Shown: positions 1-13,900 of the stretch, one piece after another | How positions within the stretch are numbered: the stretch's first letter is position 1 | Layout: every line of letters begins with the position of its first letter | Assembly: GCF_001659605.2 (NCBI RefSeq) | Contig: NC_035170.2 | Location: 6,820,001-6,884,000 of the forward strand | Direction of reading: 5' to 3' | Source: Manihot esculenta | Lineage: Eukaryota; Streptophyta; Magnoliopsida; Malpighiales; Euphorbiaceae | DNA length: 64,000 nt | Translations under genes and position numbers: made by a program | The notes under the pieces: model-generated | Told to the model about the DNA's origin: nothing | The model's input: only the letters and a program-made list of their open reading frames with translations | The model's database searches: none

Positions 1-1950
1 TTTTCCTCAGCTCGTAATTGCTCATTTATAGATTAGTGCCAAATTGAATGTCTAACACTACTTAGAAAACTTTGAAAGAAAATTATAGTTTATTCTAAGT
101 TGTTCAGGAATTTTATATTATGTACTACTATTTTGCCTGATCTACAAGTTGTTAAATTTTTTTTCCTAAATTCCATATATTCTGGAATTAGTTTCAGTGA
201 AAAAACATAAGCATGAATGTCTTTTTGGTAATAATAAAGTGAGTCCTGTACTATCTACCAAGATATTTAAATTTTAAGTTGAATAAAGCTAATGATGCCC
301 AAGAATGACGAATTTAATATCTTCATTTGATATATTTATGCTTATTATTTAATTTTGTATATTAGTTTTAATTATATCTTAAATATCGATTCTTTTTATG
401 AACTTTGCAATTTTTTCAAAACAAATTTGCCTAGCAGTAGGTCATTACCATTACATACTACCATTATCATACATATTTCCATCACAACTGATTTAAATCA
501 ATGGTAATGGCAACTAAATGTCAACTTGTACCACTGAAGTATTAAATATGATTTTGCTTCAATAAGGTCACAATTGTTTGGAGATTCTAGCCCCTTTTTA
601 CTGAAAAATAATACGCTAATTCGTTGCAGATGTGTATGACAAATATTACATGTTCATGCCAAAATTTTTTATAGAATTCTTCTAAAACCTAGCAACATAG
701 ACTTTCCTGGAAAAAAAATAGAGTAATTTCGTTGATACAAATTGAAGCTCTCTGACCATCCAAAATAAGTGCCTAATTAAGTGCCCATAGGTGAAATTAA
801 GCTAAAGATTTCATGCAATTTATATTTTTTCATGAGTCTACATATAGGACTTCTAATTAGAGACTTGGAGTTTTTAATTTAATCTGTTAATACATTAACA
901 TCCACAACCAAGGGGGAACATGAGCATAAGAAGAAAAAAGTTCATTTACACAAGAAACACAGTTCTACAATTGACACAAGTCAAAATTGTTGATCTTATG
1001 TAACAGGTGTAGGGTTTGTGTTTATGAAACAAGTTTAAAGTGAGAGAAGTTCAAAAAATATATATATCATTCCATCACCAAAAGAAGCATCATAATTATA
1101 ACAACAATTTCTATAAGAAACATGAACAAGGGGGTTTTTAACTGACACTTCTCAAAGGAAAATCAAAAGGTTTCCATGGTATTGTTTAACATTAAAATTG
1201 TTATAGATAGATATCTCCTTAGCCGAAAGTATGGGAGAGAAGTGCAAATAAGCATAACAATTGCCTTTTCTTTTCTTTGTTTGGGGGAGGGGGTATCATA
1301 CAATAGACAATTAACAAACAATATATACATACTTTCACTTCTTCAAACCTTTATAATTTATAGGGCATGAAAGTAAAGGCAATGCTAAAACCATTAATCA
1401 AAACAGCTGTTACATGAAAATTTGGCGCCATGAGATGGAATCAACAGAATCCATAACATCAAAAGCATGAACAGAAGTCATGGCCGCTCTACTTGTATTG
1501 CATTTGTGCATAAATACCAAAAAATAGAAGCACAAGGTTTCCTTATATTCTTGATGGGACAATCAAGCTAATAATGTATACGGGGAAATACTACATTCTA
1601 AAATTTTCTCAAAGCATCTCTCTCAATAAACAACATTCTCAGAGAAGAAAAAGGAGACAAGATCCCTCTGCTAAAACTACCTTAAGTGATCAATTCTTTT
1701 AGATCTTTTGGATTCAAAATATGTTGACAAGCCTTTTTTTAGAGTAGGTAAGCATAAACAAACATAATGAACCATGCAAAGATAAAAGAAAAGGCGTTGT
1801 CAGTTAAAATTTAAAATAGATAATTGAAAAATGAACAAGAAGATAAATTTGAAGAGAAAATGAGAACAGATAGAATGTAGAGCACACGATTTTTGCATCA
1901 GTTATTGCCAAGATCTGTAGGTGAGGCTATGACATTAATGGATTTCTGAC
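1..1950 (-). other. Intron 13 (partial) of the myotubularin-like gene
   Basis: This is non-coding, AT-rich sequence downstream (in gene direction) of the exon 13 donor at 1950/1951. I looked on the minus strand for the next exon, which should open with the rest of the serine codon and Asp-Gly-Trp-Asp-Arg, and did not find it. The intron is therefore at least 1,950 bp and the second half of the gene lies outside the window. I see no clear repeat or RNA gene here. Confidence 0.75.
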
Positions 1951-4900
1951 CTGCAATGTACAAGAACTGACGCCGATTCCAGAGCAACGCGCGCAGCAAT
2001 CCAAGCTGAACCAGCCAAGACACTTTGAACATGTATCAGCCAACCAGTGTCACCCAGAGTTGATACAGAAGCAGACATACTGCTGAGATTACCCCCTCCC
2101 CATGTCCAACCACCATGTCTCTGTCAATGAGAAATGTCATTCAACAGATATAGCACACTACAAATAGGCTTCACTACCAAAATTTAGTAAGATGCCCGGG
2201 AGACATTAATTATCCTAACATTTCCAAACTCATATCACAAGGAGTTTCCAACTTCCACATTCCAACTAAACATGAAATCAATTGTTCAAAATCTACTTCA
2301 AACATTTCAAATTCTTATGGTAGTGAAGCACTAGCTAAAGGCCCTAATATGGAAGTGTGATAAGTTAGTAGGGAAACAAAAAAGCGAAGTGAAAGCGGAA
2401 GACCTAAGATCACGTAGAGGGAAGTAGTATTGAAGAATTTAGATGTCTTGAATATTAATATGGACTTGGTGTTAACATAACTGAATAGCGAAACTAAACC
2501 TGACCACAACTAGTTTGGGATTAAGGCTTATTTGTTGTTGGTGGTCCTGCTGCTGCTGCATGGGAGTGAAGACTGAGCTGAGTTCTACAGAAATCCAGTA
2601 AATTTGTTTTCAGGTGTAGCATTCAATATGCAAGCAGGCTTGATAGGTTAAATAGGAAACTGTAAACAGCATACAAGTCATGTTTCCTTCTTTCTGCTTT
2701 CTTTTACCTTTTGTTTCACATTCATCAATGTCCATGGAAAGTGAACCAGATACTTCTGGTTTTCACTGAAGGCCTTAATTGACGACAAAAACATGCAGCT
2801 ATATTACAGTATGGCGATAAATCATAGTATTAGAAATTAACTGGACAAAAGAACATAATTATTAAATTCAGCCTGGGATACCGTTTTTATGTTAAACCAC
2901 ATGAGGCTACATGAAAGCAAACAATAGACAGCTCATTAAACAGAGATTGAGTAATTTATCACTGGTAAAGCAGCCAGGCCTTAAAAGTCCAAGACTAACC
3001 AGAAACGATGACATTCCATCTGATGAAGTAGTGCCATGAGTATCTAAGTAGTCCCTAAGCCGAGAAAGACTCTCTCTCATTGCATGAATGTTGTCTATCC
3101 CAAAGAAAACTACCTGATGGCAGACCATGAAGAAGAAATGAGATTACTGAAGCATTTGACATCGAAAGCAGATGAACAAGAGAAATATAACTGCAATGCA
3201 CAGCACAAACATTTCACATACCTCAGATTGAAAATAATTAGAAGACGACTCTGAGCCACCTCCCATGGCTCCATTCGCTAAAGCATTTTTTCTGGGCCTT
3301 GCATCGGCAATATACAACTTCCTGAAAAGAAAGTTATAAATAAAAAGGGAAAGAAAATTTAAATACTCTTTAAAGAATACATGCTATTCATCAAAGGCAC
3401 AACAATAATGCCATGGAAAAAAGTATGGGTAAACTAATACAAGTCAAGACAACATTTTACCTGTATTTCAAGTTGAAATAATATTCTAGTAGAATTACTA
3501 TCCATCCAAAACTTATATTCCCTTCATAATAATCAAGTTCAAAAACTTATAAAAAAAATTTATGACATTCTAAAACTTATGACATTCTTCAAATGCCTTT
3601 CTATAACATAAGCATTAATTTTTCTATACTATACAACAAAAAAGCCTTAGCGTTTGACAGGTTTTGTTTTAATTTTTCTAATGCCAATTTTACCTTAGTT
3701 CTAAAAAATTGGACAAGACTTTTTTTTTTCCTAAGTTTTTAACATATGCCTTATTTTACATTATTTCGATAATCATAAATTTTTTAAATTTAATTATTTT
3801 CAAATGATTAAAATTAATAATGCTTTCCTGTCTCAAATTAACATCTATTGATTTTCATGAAAACAATAATAGTGACAATAACTAATCATTTGATGAGTTT
3901 CTCTTCAAAAAAAAAAAATTGCAAAATCTTTGCTCTTCACATTGTAAATATATTAACAATATCAAAATTCGGCAATTCTAAAAAATAGTTGATTAAAAAA
4001 AATAGTTAATTGTACATCATTTATTATAATAATTTCTCATAATTTTTAAGTCCTTAAAATTATATTATGCTATTTGGATTATACATGAGAAGTATGCTTA
4101 CTCTGATATATGAAAGTTGATATATAAAACCACCATATTCTCATATTTCATTTTTTTAAAAAAAAGAAAAACATTCTATTCAAAAATTAAACATTTTTAT
4201 AATAAGTACAACACTAAATTATGTCATAAGTTAAATTATATTCTCAATCAAATAATTAAATCCAAAACACTTCCTCCATCTCACAAAGATAGGCTTTTTT
4301 TTTTTTTTATTTGTCACAAATTATAGGTCACTTTTCCTTTTGAGATGATAATTTATGCATTGGCTCATAATATACCTCTATTAATATACATTGTAAAAGC
4401 GAAATTTTATTAGTGCCAAGAATAATTTAGTGATAAAGCAATACGAGTTAATAATATATTAGGTTTAAGATAATATAGAAATTTATTGCTTTAACTATAT
4501 TGACTATATTTTCTTAATTCTTGTAAAAATAACTATAGGTCGATCTTTATGGGATGGACGAAGTAATACAACACATTTTAAATAACTTGACATGTACCTT
4601 GCATGCAACCTTGCAACTCGTAAGGTACAAAAAGAGGCTTCTTGTGCGATTGTGGTGCTTAAATTTTCGTATTGATAAATGATTCCCTCAACCACAACCA
4701 ATTCATGCCATGGTTTTAACAAATGGGATTGAAGGGTTATTATATACTATGGGCCTTAAACTATGACTTAACTTAAAAATGATAACAAATATATATTTCT
4801 CAAAAAGAAAATATCATAAATATCAAAAGAGATTAACTATATTTGAAATTTTGGTTTTGTTTCTATAACAAATAATAAAAGTAATTTTGATTAACATAGT

Positions 4901-7900
4901 TATATGCCCCTTATTATTTTTATTTCTCACACATATTTGGCGTGAAACTATTAAAAATATAAGTATCAACAAATTTTTGTGCATAAAGTTTTATTTATTT
5001 TATATAATTTGTCACTTGTTTAGTATCACTTAAATAAAACTAAAAAATCTCTCATTATGGACTTACTAGATTGGAATGTGTTTGTTCTATTCCATCCAAA
5101 AAATTAGTTTGAGATAATGACAATTCATTTCTTTAAAAAATAATAGCTCTTGCGAATAAACCATTACCATTTTATAAAAATTAAAGTAAAGAAATAGTAA
5201 TTATTCATATAAAAGATATTTAATATACTATTATTAAAAATAATTTACAAGAACAACTTAGCATGAACCTTTCACATGCTCCTAACTAATTTAAATAAAT
5301 ATCATAATTAACACTAAACATGTTATTGCATCAACTTAACCTAACTCAATAATTAATTTCTCATATAACTGCAAATTTCTCTCAATTTCTACCCTAAATT
5401 TGTCTTAAAGTTCTTAATTTAGATAATCTTGAGTGTCTTAAGTGACTATTGTGATTGTATAACTAATTTTATTTTTATTATACATGTGATTATGTTATAA
5501 TGATTAAAGCATTCTTCAATTGCCTTCTCAAGAAGGTTCCTTTATTCTTTTTTTAGTTCACGAGTGTTTACTGGATATTTAGTCAACATTACTGTTCTGT
5601 TATTACATTGATTCTATGTGATATTTTGTGCTACCAAATAAAAACTTAATATATATGTATGCATATATGAACTTGTAAAAGCAATTTTTTTTCATTACAA
5701 TTAACTTTACTTTTTTGAAAACGTTCTAGATTTGTTATTAAAACCAAAACTTAAGTACTAAATGTAATTTAACTAAAAAGGATCTTATCATTAAAGACCA
5801 ATAAAATGTAATTTAACTAAAAAGGAATTCTTATCATTAAAGACCAATAAAAAGAAAAGTAATAAGAGCAACTGATGCAACAGTAAATATATAAATAAAC
5901 AAATAAATAAAGCAATAGATGCATCACAACCAATGAAATATTGAACTGGACTAATAAGACACGAGAGTATTAAGGTGTATCATTAAAATTCCTATTTCCT
6001 TATCAGATGAGAAAGTAGTAGTTTCATAGTATCACTTTAAAGCAACACATACACACAAATGCAGAAAAGAAAAAATCCAAATTTGTCCGCAATTTGTGAG
6101 TTGCAAACTGAATATAAGTGGATCATTGCAAATTATGCAGATAGCAGAAAATATAGTCATTGCTAAAGCTAATGGATGAAGTAAAATTAAAATCTAGAAA
6201 TCAAGTAAGAATCCAGAAAATAAAAGTATGTTACAAGCATGAAAACATAGAACAATAAGTACAATCAGATAAAAATGGGAAAAAGATGCAAGGAAACCTA
6301 CCTTCGGCCCCTTGCACCACCAAGTTGAGAGCAAAGTGCCGCAACAAGCTTTTCATCTGTGTTGCTGCAGATGTTACGATCATCCAAATCATGCATTTAC
6401 CAACATAACCATCGAATTATAAAAAGATCAATTAGAAGATATACAAGCAAGATGTGCATAACATTCTTTTACATTGTACATTAACTTTCATAATCCCACA
6501 AAAGTGCTTATTGATGAGTGGTTAAGCTGGCAATTCAACTTACTTCCTCATGTTCATCATAAGACCAACCAAGGGTTGGGATGAACGTGCAAGGACAGCT
6601 CCAGTTCCTAATAATACCATGTACATCAATGTGTAAGCATGGAAATCATGGAAAAGAAAAGTAATAAAGATTTTATATTTCATACCAGGATGACACCAAG
6701 AAACTACAGGTAATCGACACCTGGCACGAAAGGTAGATGCTTGGAGCACTTCTTCATCACTAGCATGTACCCAAACAAAGATATTTATTAAAAAGTTGAA
6801 GCATTAGTAAGCCTTGCAAGAAATGATTTTAGACAAAAAGAAAATATTAGGAACAGATCTCAACGTGTTCTCTTGCTTATTTTCCTTCCGTCCTAATGTC
6901 ATGCTGTAAGGATCTCAATGCCTCACCTAATGGATTTTGGAACAATCAAGGCAAACGGATAACTCTGACACATTGAATAGTTGCAATTTACAGTACTGAT
7001 CCTCCACAACTCGTTAGACAATGTATAAGATCCATGTTCAATCATATCCATTGATGCACACATAGAGCCTTTTCCAAGAAGACGAAAATACTCATTCAGC
7101 AGCCGCACTTTTGGATTAGCATTTCTAAATTTTGAAGGTCCACAAGTAAAAGCATAAAGATCCCAGAGGCTTGAAGGCTTTGTACACCTCAGTAATGCAT
7201 CAAAAACAACACGTCTCTGTACAATTAAAAGTTAAAAAAGGAACAGATCATCATAAACTGAAGGCCCTAGTTTGAACAAATAGACCTAGTGAATCTTATA
7301 CCACTTAACCAGATTAAAGCTTTGAATAAGAGAAAAGGAGACGAAACGAAATATATATAAACATGTACATATATTCCAATGGTTGACACTTGTCTATGCA
7401 CAAGTTCATCCTTGAACTTGCAGGAAAGATACCCATTTACGTTAGGCTTACAAGGCTACTTAAATAGAATATCACTTTCATCAACTATCACAAGATCCCA
7501 CCCCCCCTCTCCCCCTCCCCCAAAAAAAAAAAAAAAAAAATTCTTCCAATCATATCTGTAAAATATGCAACTGTGGGAAGGAGGGGAAAGTAATAGGATT
7601 GCCAAAAAGACCATATTAACACAGCATTATGATAAGAATTACTAATTTTTGTTTTATTTTAGCTAACAATATCCTAAAATAAATAAACAAAGAAAAAAAT
7701 CTTGTGTGTAGGAGTTTGGTTGGAGGAAGCTTGGTCTGATTCAGTCAGTATTCTAGAATAAAAATCTGACAATGAATTCAGCAGTGTTTGGAGAGGTAGA
7801 GCATGCCAAACTTCTACTTAATCATATTCATAAGATATGGCAACAAATTCAGTGGCAGTTTAATGTCTTTGCATCTTTTTTTGTTAAGAATAATAATTTA

Positions 7901-10900
7901 TGATGAGGTATATTTCATTTCATCTCTGTGTGAGTTCTCACTGGTATAATTATCTACAGGCTGTTGTCCATGAAGTTGAGAATATATCAAGTTTGTTGGT
8001 GCTTCAGTATGAAAGTTCTTCATGTTTTGCGGATGGCTTGGATAAATATCGAGAATGCTACAAGAGTTATATGAAAATAGATGTAGGAAGCAAAGGAGTT
8101 CACAGTTAATGGTACCAAAAGTAAACTATTGCTCTTGTGAAGGCTTTATTTATTTACATCTCTTGTAGTCTCATTACATGATCATTTTCATGCTAATGTT
8201 GCTCGCTTCTTATTTGCTATTTAAAGTGACATTAATTTTCTTAGTCAATAGTCACATTTTGTCCTTGTGTACACCATTGAAACTTGACAATGTACTTTGG
8301 TTATGATCATAAGTAGTGGATAACAAAGTTTGTCAATCACATATACTACAAGTTAGAGTTGAGCATAGTTCTTGGGGATCCCAAACCATACGAAACTGAA
8401 AAAGAACCGATCCGTATTGGACCAAACTCATTTAGCTATTTGATTCCGGTTCAAGTTCTTTGTGGAGGACCATACCTGGCCCACACCAAAGAACCGATTT
8501 TACATATATGTTTATTAATAATTTTAGTGATATTATGATTTTATTATATTTTTTCAATAATATGTTTTATATCTTATATAGTTACAATATAATCTTACAA
8601 ATTATATTACTAAAAATATATTATTCTATTTAAAAAATTCAAATCTTAATTTAATAAATTGCTAAGTAACATATAGCAGAAAACATAAATATGTCATAAT
8701 ATAAATAAAATAGTTATGTTTGAGTTATTCGAGACTTAATAAAAGTTTAGTTCATTGGATGTGTGTACATATATATGCTTTCTCTTTGAATGTTTTTATA
8801 TTTAATATTATCTTAACTATTTTTATAAATTAAATTATTCATATAATTTAAAAATAAATCTCTCTTAACTATTAAATAGTGTTAAAAATAGTATAAAATA
8901 ATCATATATTTTAGCAATATGATTTAAATAATTTAATTTGTTAATTATAGTTTATTCTATCTAAATAGATTATGTGTGTTATTTCAGCCATAAATATATT
9001 AATTATTTTATAATTTTTAATTGTATGAGTGAATCATATATTACTAATATGATACATCTTTATACATTAATTACACAACACATTTTAATATATAATTCTC
9101 GATAAGAATATTATAGTATATTATTTATAGTATTATTATTTTGACGTTAGTTATTTACTATTTTTAAAATAAATGTAAGAAAATTATAAATTTATTTGCA
9201 AAACTCAAGATTTAAACTGAAATTGAAACTAAAATTAAAGTTAAAAAATAATCAAAATCAAAATTGAAATCAAACCGAAACCATGCCTAAATTAAAAATC
9301 GCACCAGAACCATACCAAAATTTAGTTCCAAGTATGGTTTGTAAAAATCAAAGAATCGGAGGTTTGGTTCCGGTTATGGTTCTTAGCAAAAATCATATTA
9401 GAACCGGAACCGAACAGCCCTACAAGTGCCTAAGATCCTTATATCGTCAATATAACAAAGGTTTTTCACAAATACTTGCAGTGTCCCTTATTTACTATGT
9501 ACAGGAATCAAAGAGATGCAATATTTCATGTTGCAGTGGAGAGTGATTGGATAAAAATGTAATTGGATGACGATCTACAATGCAAGGAGAAGAGGAAGTG
9601 CTCCACTCCAAAGTCCATATACTCCAGTTTGTTTGATTTGTTATCTATCCTAGAAAAGTTAATCACATTACAATACCTTGAGCTTCCTAATAGGAAAACC
9701 AAAACAAGAATCCCTCGTCTTCTGTAAATACCCATGTACATATCTCCAATGCACCTATATATGTATACTGTTTCACTGCAAATTCCTTTTTCATGTTATT
9801 GTTGTGTTCCTCTTGGAATTTTTATGTACAATCTCAATCTTGTTTTTTTCACTTTTTTTTCTTCTATAGGAATTTATTTTGATTTTTTTATCCATAATAT
9901 TATTTATAATATTATATTTTTTAAAACTATACAGCATAATTAAATTATATAAAAACATATTACAATCTTCATAATAAGATAAAAATTAAATAACTTGGGA
10001 AGTAGATAAGGTTACAAGATTTTCAAATATCTAATCCTTTTCAAATAAAATTTTTATAAATAAATTCGTTCACTTTTAATATTTAATTAATGTTAGTTTT
10101 GCTTCAATTAGTAACTGATTTTCTATGTTTGTTTTAGTTTAGAATAAAGACTAACCAGCTGAATGAATTCTATTTCAATTTGTGCTTACTTTTGGTTTTG
10201 ATAATATAAATATATTGTTAAATTTAATTTAATTACTATGTTTATTGTTGTTTAACTATTATGTAATTGTCTAACTATTTTATTTTATAATATATAATTT
10301 TAAATTTTAACTCTCAATAATTCTACATTTTTTAATTAAAAATTAATAGCATTAAGTATAAAAAAAATTACAACACGAATATGTAAGGTATGTAAGTGTA
10401 GAAAACATGCAACGCACTTAAAAATAAAATAAAATAAAATAGTTCCTGTCTAGATCCATACTATCCATGGCTGAACTCTTATTTCAAACCAGTCAGTCGA
10501 GCTCTAGTCTCCTTTTTAAAACTGTGGCCATAAACTGAGCCAGGGTGAAGAGAAACCCAAGCTTGTCCCAAATTTCTTGCATGTGCCCAAGGCTATGCTC
10601 AATAAAAAAAAATTTTAAACATGTCATGCGCCCAAATTAGTGGACTAGTAACATTCTCCTAATTGTTTATAATCTCTCTCTTTTTTCGTAAAGCCTTATG
10701 TTTAAATTGAATTATAAAATTAATTGATCTGAAATTCAGGCTAGTGTAGTCAAAGATGCTTGAGGCACACATATGCAATGAATAAATATCTCAGCTGGCC
10801 TTTGGACAAATCATGCAGACCACATTTAGTACTCACTCGCTTATTGCATTAAGCAAGTTCTTCTCATAGTCTCATGAGCCAAGAGGCACAAAAACCGGTG

Positions 10901-13900
10901 CCTCCTGATTTATACCAATAAGTGCATGTTATTTCATTTAAAACAGGGGTTTAAAAGTCAATTATGGGTTTAATTAATTTATTAAATAGGACGCATTAGG
11001 AGAATTTTCAGGAGGCACGCTTTCTTCTATTAGGAGATCGCTGACCTAAGGTCTTCCAAAGTTTTAAAAAAAAAAAAAAGCAGCAAAAATGCCTTCAAAA
11101 AAAAGCAATTACTGCACCCGTGGTCCCAGTTCTGATTAGTAACAAAGACGAGGACAACTTTTTCAAATTATTTCTATTACCATTTCTCCTTTTTCATTTG
11201 CACAATCTGCTAAAATTAACATACTAAGGTTTTATTTGTATCTTGTTCTATGTCATGCTGATATTTTTCCCTTCTCTGCTTCTTATTCTATATCAACTTG
11301 AAAATTAGTAAATTACTTATCTCTCTCTTCTTATGTTTGAGCCTCATTTTTTTGGGTCACATGCTTATTTTGCGCCTTGTGGCTACTATCTTGAGAATGC
11401 TTTTCACCTTTGAGTAGCTTGAGCTAAGTTGACTATTACGACACATGACATGCTGAAGATTAAGCTGGACAACATCTATCCATCTCGCAAACCTAGCTGA
11501 ACTTCACTTGAAAAGACGTCTGCTATTACAAACTAACTTTCAACTCTTGAAAAATTTTTCTATGGGACTTCATGCAACATTAGAGGCAGTGCCTATTTGG
11601 TATACGGATCATGATGAATAATTTAGAGTTAAAAATTTGTAATTTTGTTTTCTAAACTCAGATTCTTCTTTTATGAAAAAAAAAAGGGGGCACATCCATA
11701 ATTTCATCAACTTATGTACATTTTGAAAGCTCTGTATAGAGTATTTTAGGTAATTCTGAGAGTTCTAACTTCTAAGTCCATTATATTGGGGTCAAAGTTA
11801 GGCATCCTCATCAGGAGTCTTACTCCAACAAGTATGAGGAAAAAGGAACCATAAGCACCCAGAAAATATGATAATATTAGCATTCTCTTAGGTTCTTTAA
11901 ATAATAGCAAATATCAAAATATTACCATCTGAACTCATGTGCCCGAAGTATGTCTCCTTCTCAAATACTACCTTTACTTCTTCACACACTGGTCTCCTTT
12001 CTCAGCAGCAGTTTTCATCTAAATCCCAACCAGTCACTTAAACCCTATACTGACAGGTAATGATTAGTTGAGCATTATAATTTTGTTTTTTTTCAAGTCA
12101 TTGTCCTTATAATACACACTTTTTGTTTGAAAATTATTTGGGGTCATGGATGGATAATTTTTTAAATAAGAGAAATTTACTATTTATCCCCTATGTTATA
12201 GCAAATTCATTAGTTGGTCCCCCAGTCTTGAAGAATACATTAAAACATCCCTTCTTTTTAAAAAATCTACTAATTAGTACTATTAAGTATTGCAAAAAAG
12301 TCTAAAATGCTCTTGATACAGAGGACTAATAAATAGACATTTTATAAAGCTAGGAGACTAACTAATGACTTTTTTCAAAATACAGGAATTAAATAATAAA
12401 ACATTTAACGGCTAAAATTAACGAAAAGACTATTAGTAGACTTTTTAAAACATCAAGGACTCTTTAATGTATTTTTCAAAACCGATAGACTAACTAATGA
12501 ATTCCCATAACACAAGGACTAAATAGTAAATTTTCCTTTATATAACACAAACAAGGTTATTTTAGTGAGTGGAGCTAAATTGTGCTCCTTGAAGTATTTG
12601 TGTTATTAGAAGATTTTTCATGCTTAGAATAGGAGTCACACTATTAATAAAACATGATACGACTCCCTATGAATATCCATAATATCTTACTATTTTCTTT
12701 AAGTTTGAAAGAATTATGAGATTTTACTATTATTTGAAGACATGCATGCCTAGTGAAAACTCCCCTTCTATCACAAACAATCCCAAAACTCCAAGAATCC
12801 ATTTTCAAATTTCAGCCATGACACATCCTTCACTTTGCCTCAAGAATTGATAAACTCAAACCTCATTCAATGTAGAGACCTACATTTTTCTCCAATAACT
12901 TTTGAACCTAGAATTCCCAAAATTTTAAGACTTATGAGAAATCTGACCAACATCTAATGCACCAACTTTGGGGCCAATCAAGGAAACTTCAACCACCAAG
13001 TACTGGGACCAATGAAGGAATCTCTTGGGTATAATTGGGAGGATGACTGATGAAAAAGCTTCAAGCTTAACAATGTGCTTTTACAATTTGATTGATAGTG
13101 CATTGATTATCAGTAGAAAAATACACCAATATAACAACACTTCTCATATCAGGTATCTTGAACAGTACAAACATTGATGCTTGAGAAAATAAAGAATGAA
13201 AACAGAACAGTAAGACACACAAAGCCAACCTGTTTTGTTTTTGGGCGGAAACCAAATACAACAATTCTCATATCTTTTCCTGAAAAATATAAGAGAAGCC
13301 ATAAAACCTGTTAGTATTGTCAAAACGAAAGGCCAATTATCTCATCAAAATAACCAGCAGACGACAGATGAACCAATTAGGCATTATCAATGCGTGAAGC
13401 TCAAGGTCACATTATGCAGTTCAAACAGAATTAAGAGGTTAATTTTGGTTCATTTGGTATGGTTATAGACAAAACTGGATTATATTTGGCTTTAAACTAA
13501 ATAATAATTTAATTTTGTTTCAATCATAAATGTTACTGAAGATGTTTCCCTGAAATGGGCTCCACATAGCCAACAACAACTAGTTTGAGATTAGAACAGT
13601 AGAATTGATTTGAGTGTCACGAGAATATAAAATCAAATTAATTGAATTAACAGACTCAACTTTTAGTTTTTGAGAAATGCAAAATGATACTAGATAGAAC
13701 CATTTCATAAAAGAACATGAAGATTAGTGCATTAGCATTTAGCAGCAATAATTAATATGAATCTTTTAATTGTCAGGAAGCAAAGAAGTTGCATGCACTT
13801 CTTTGCCAAAGAAGTGACCAAATGAATGCAAGGCTTTGAATCTTTACTTTGGAGGTTTAGACGTTTAGTCATATCTATTTGTTGCTTTTCTATATTCTTG

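Larger units (their letters stand above)
3322..6301 (-). other. Intron 10 of the myotubularin-like gene (2,980 bp)
   Basis: A large, very AT-rich intron. It holds a Stowaway-like MITE (4269-4565) and a 44-46 bp direct duplication (5761-5850), annotated separately. The rest has no ORF or RNA that I can support. Confidence 0.8.
7217..13229 (-). other. Intron 6 of the myotubularin-like gene (6,013 bp)
   Basis: The largest complete intron of the gene. It contains a 1,066-bp hAT-type element (8354-9419) and two MITE-like elements (10898-11018, 12167-12540), annotated separately. The remainder is AT-rich and without a supportable gene. Confidence 0.8.

Noticed and set aside
9283..9546. 87-aa plus-strand ORF rich in Pro and Asn
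   Set aside because: It reads through the GAACC/GGTTC terminal repeat of the hAT-type element and crosses its border.
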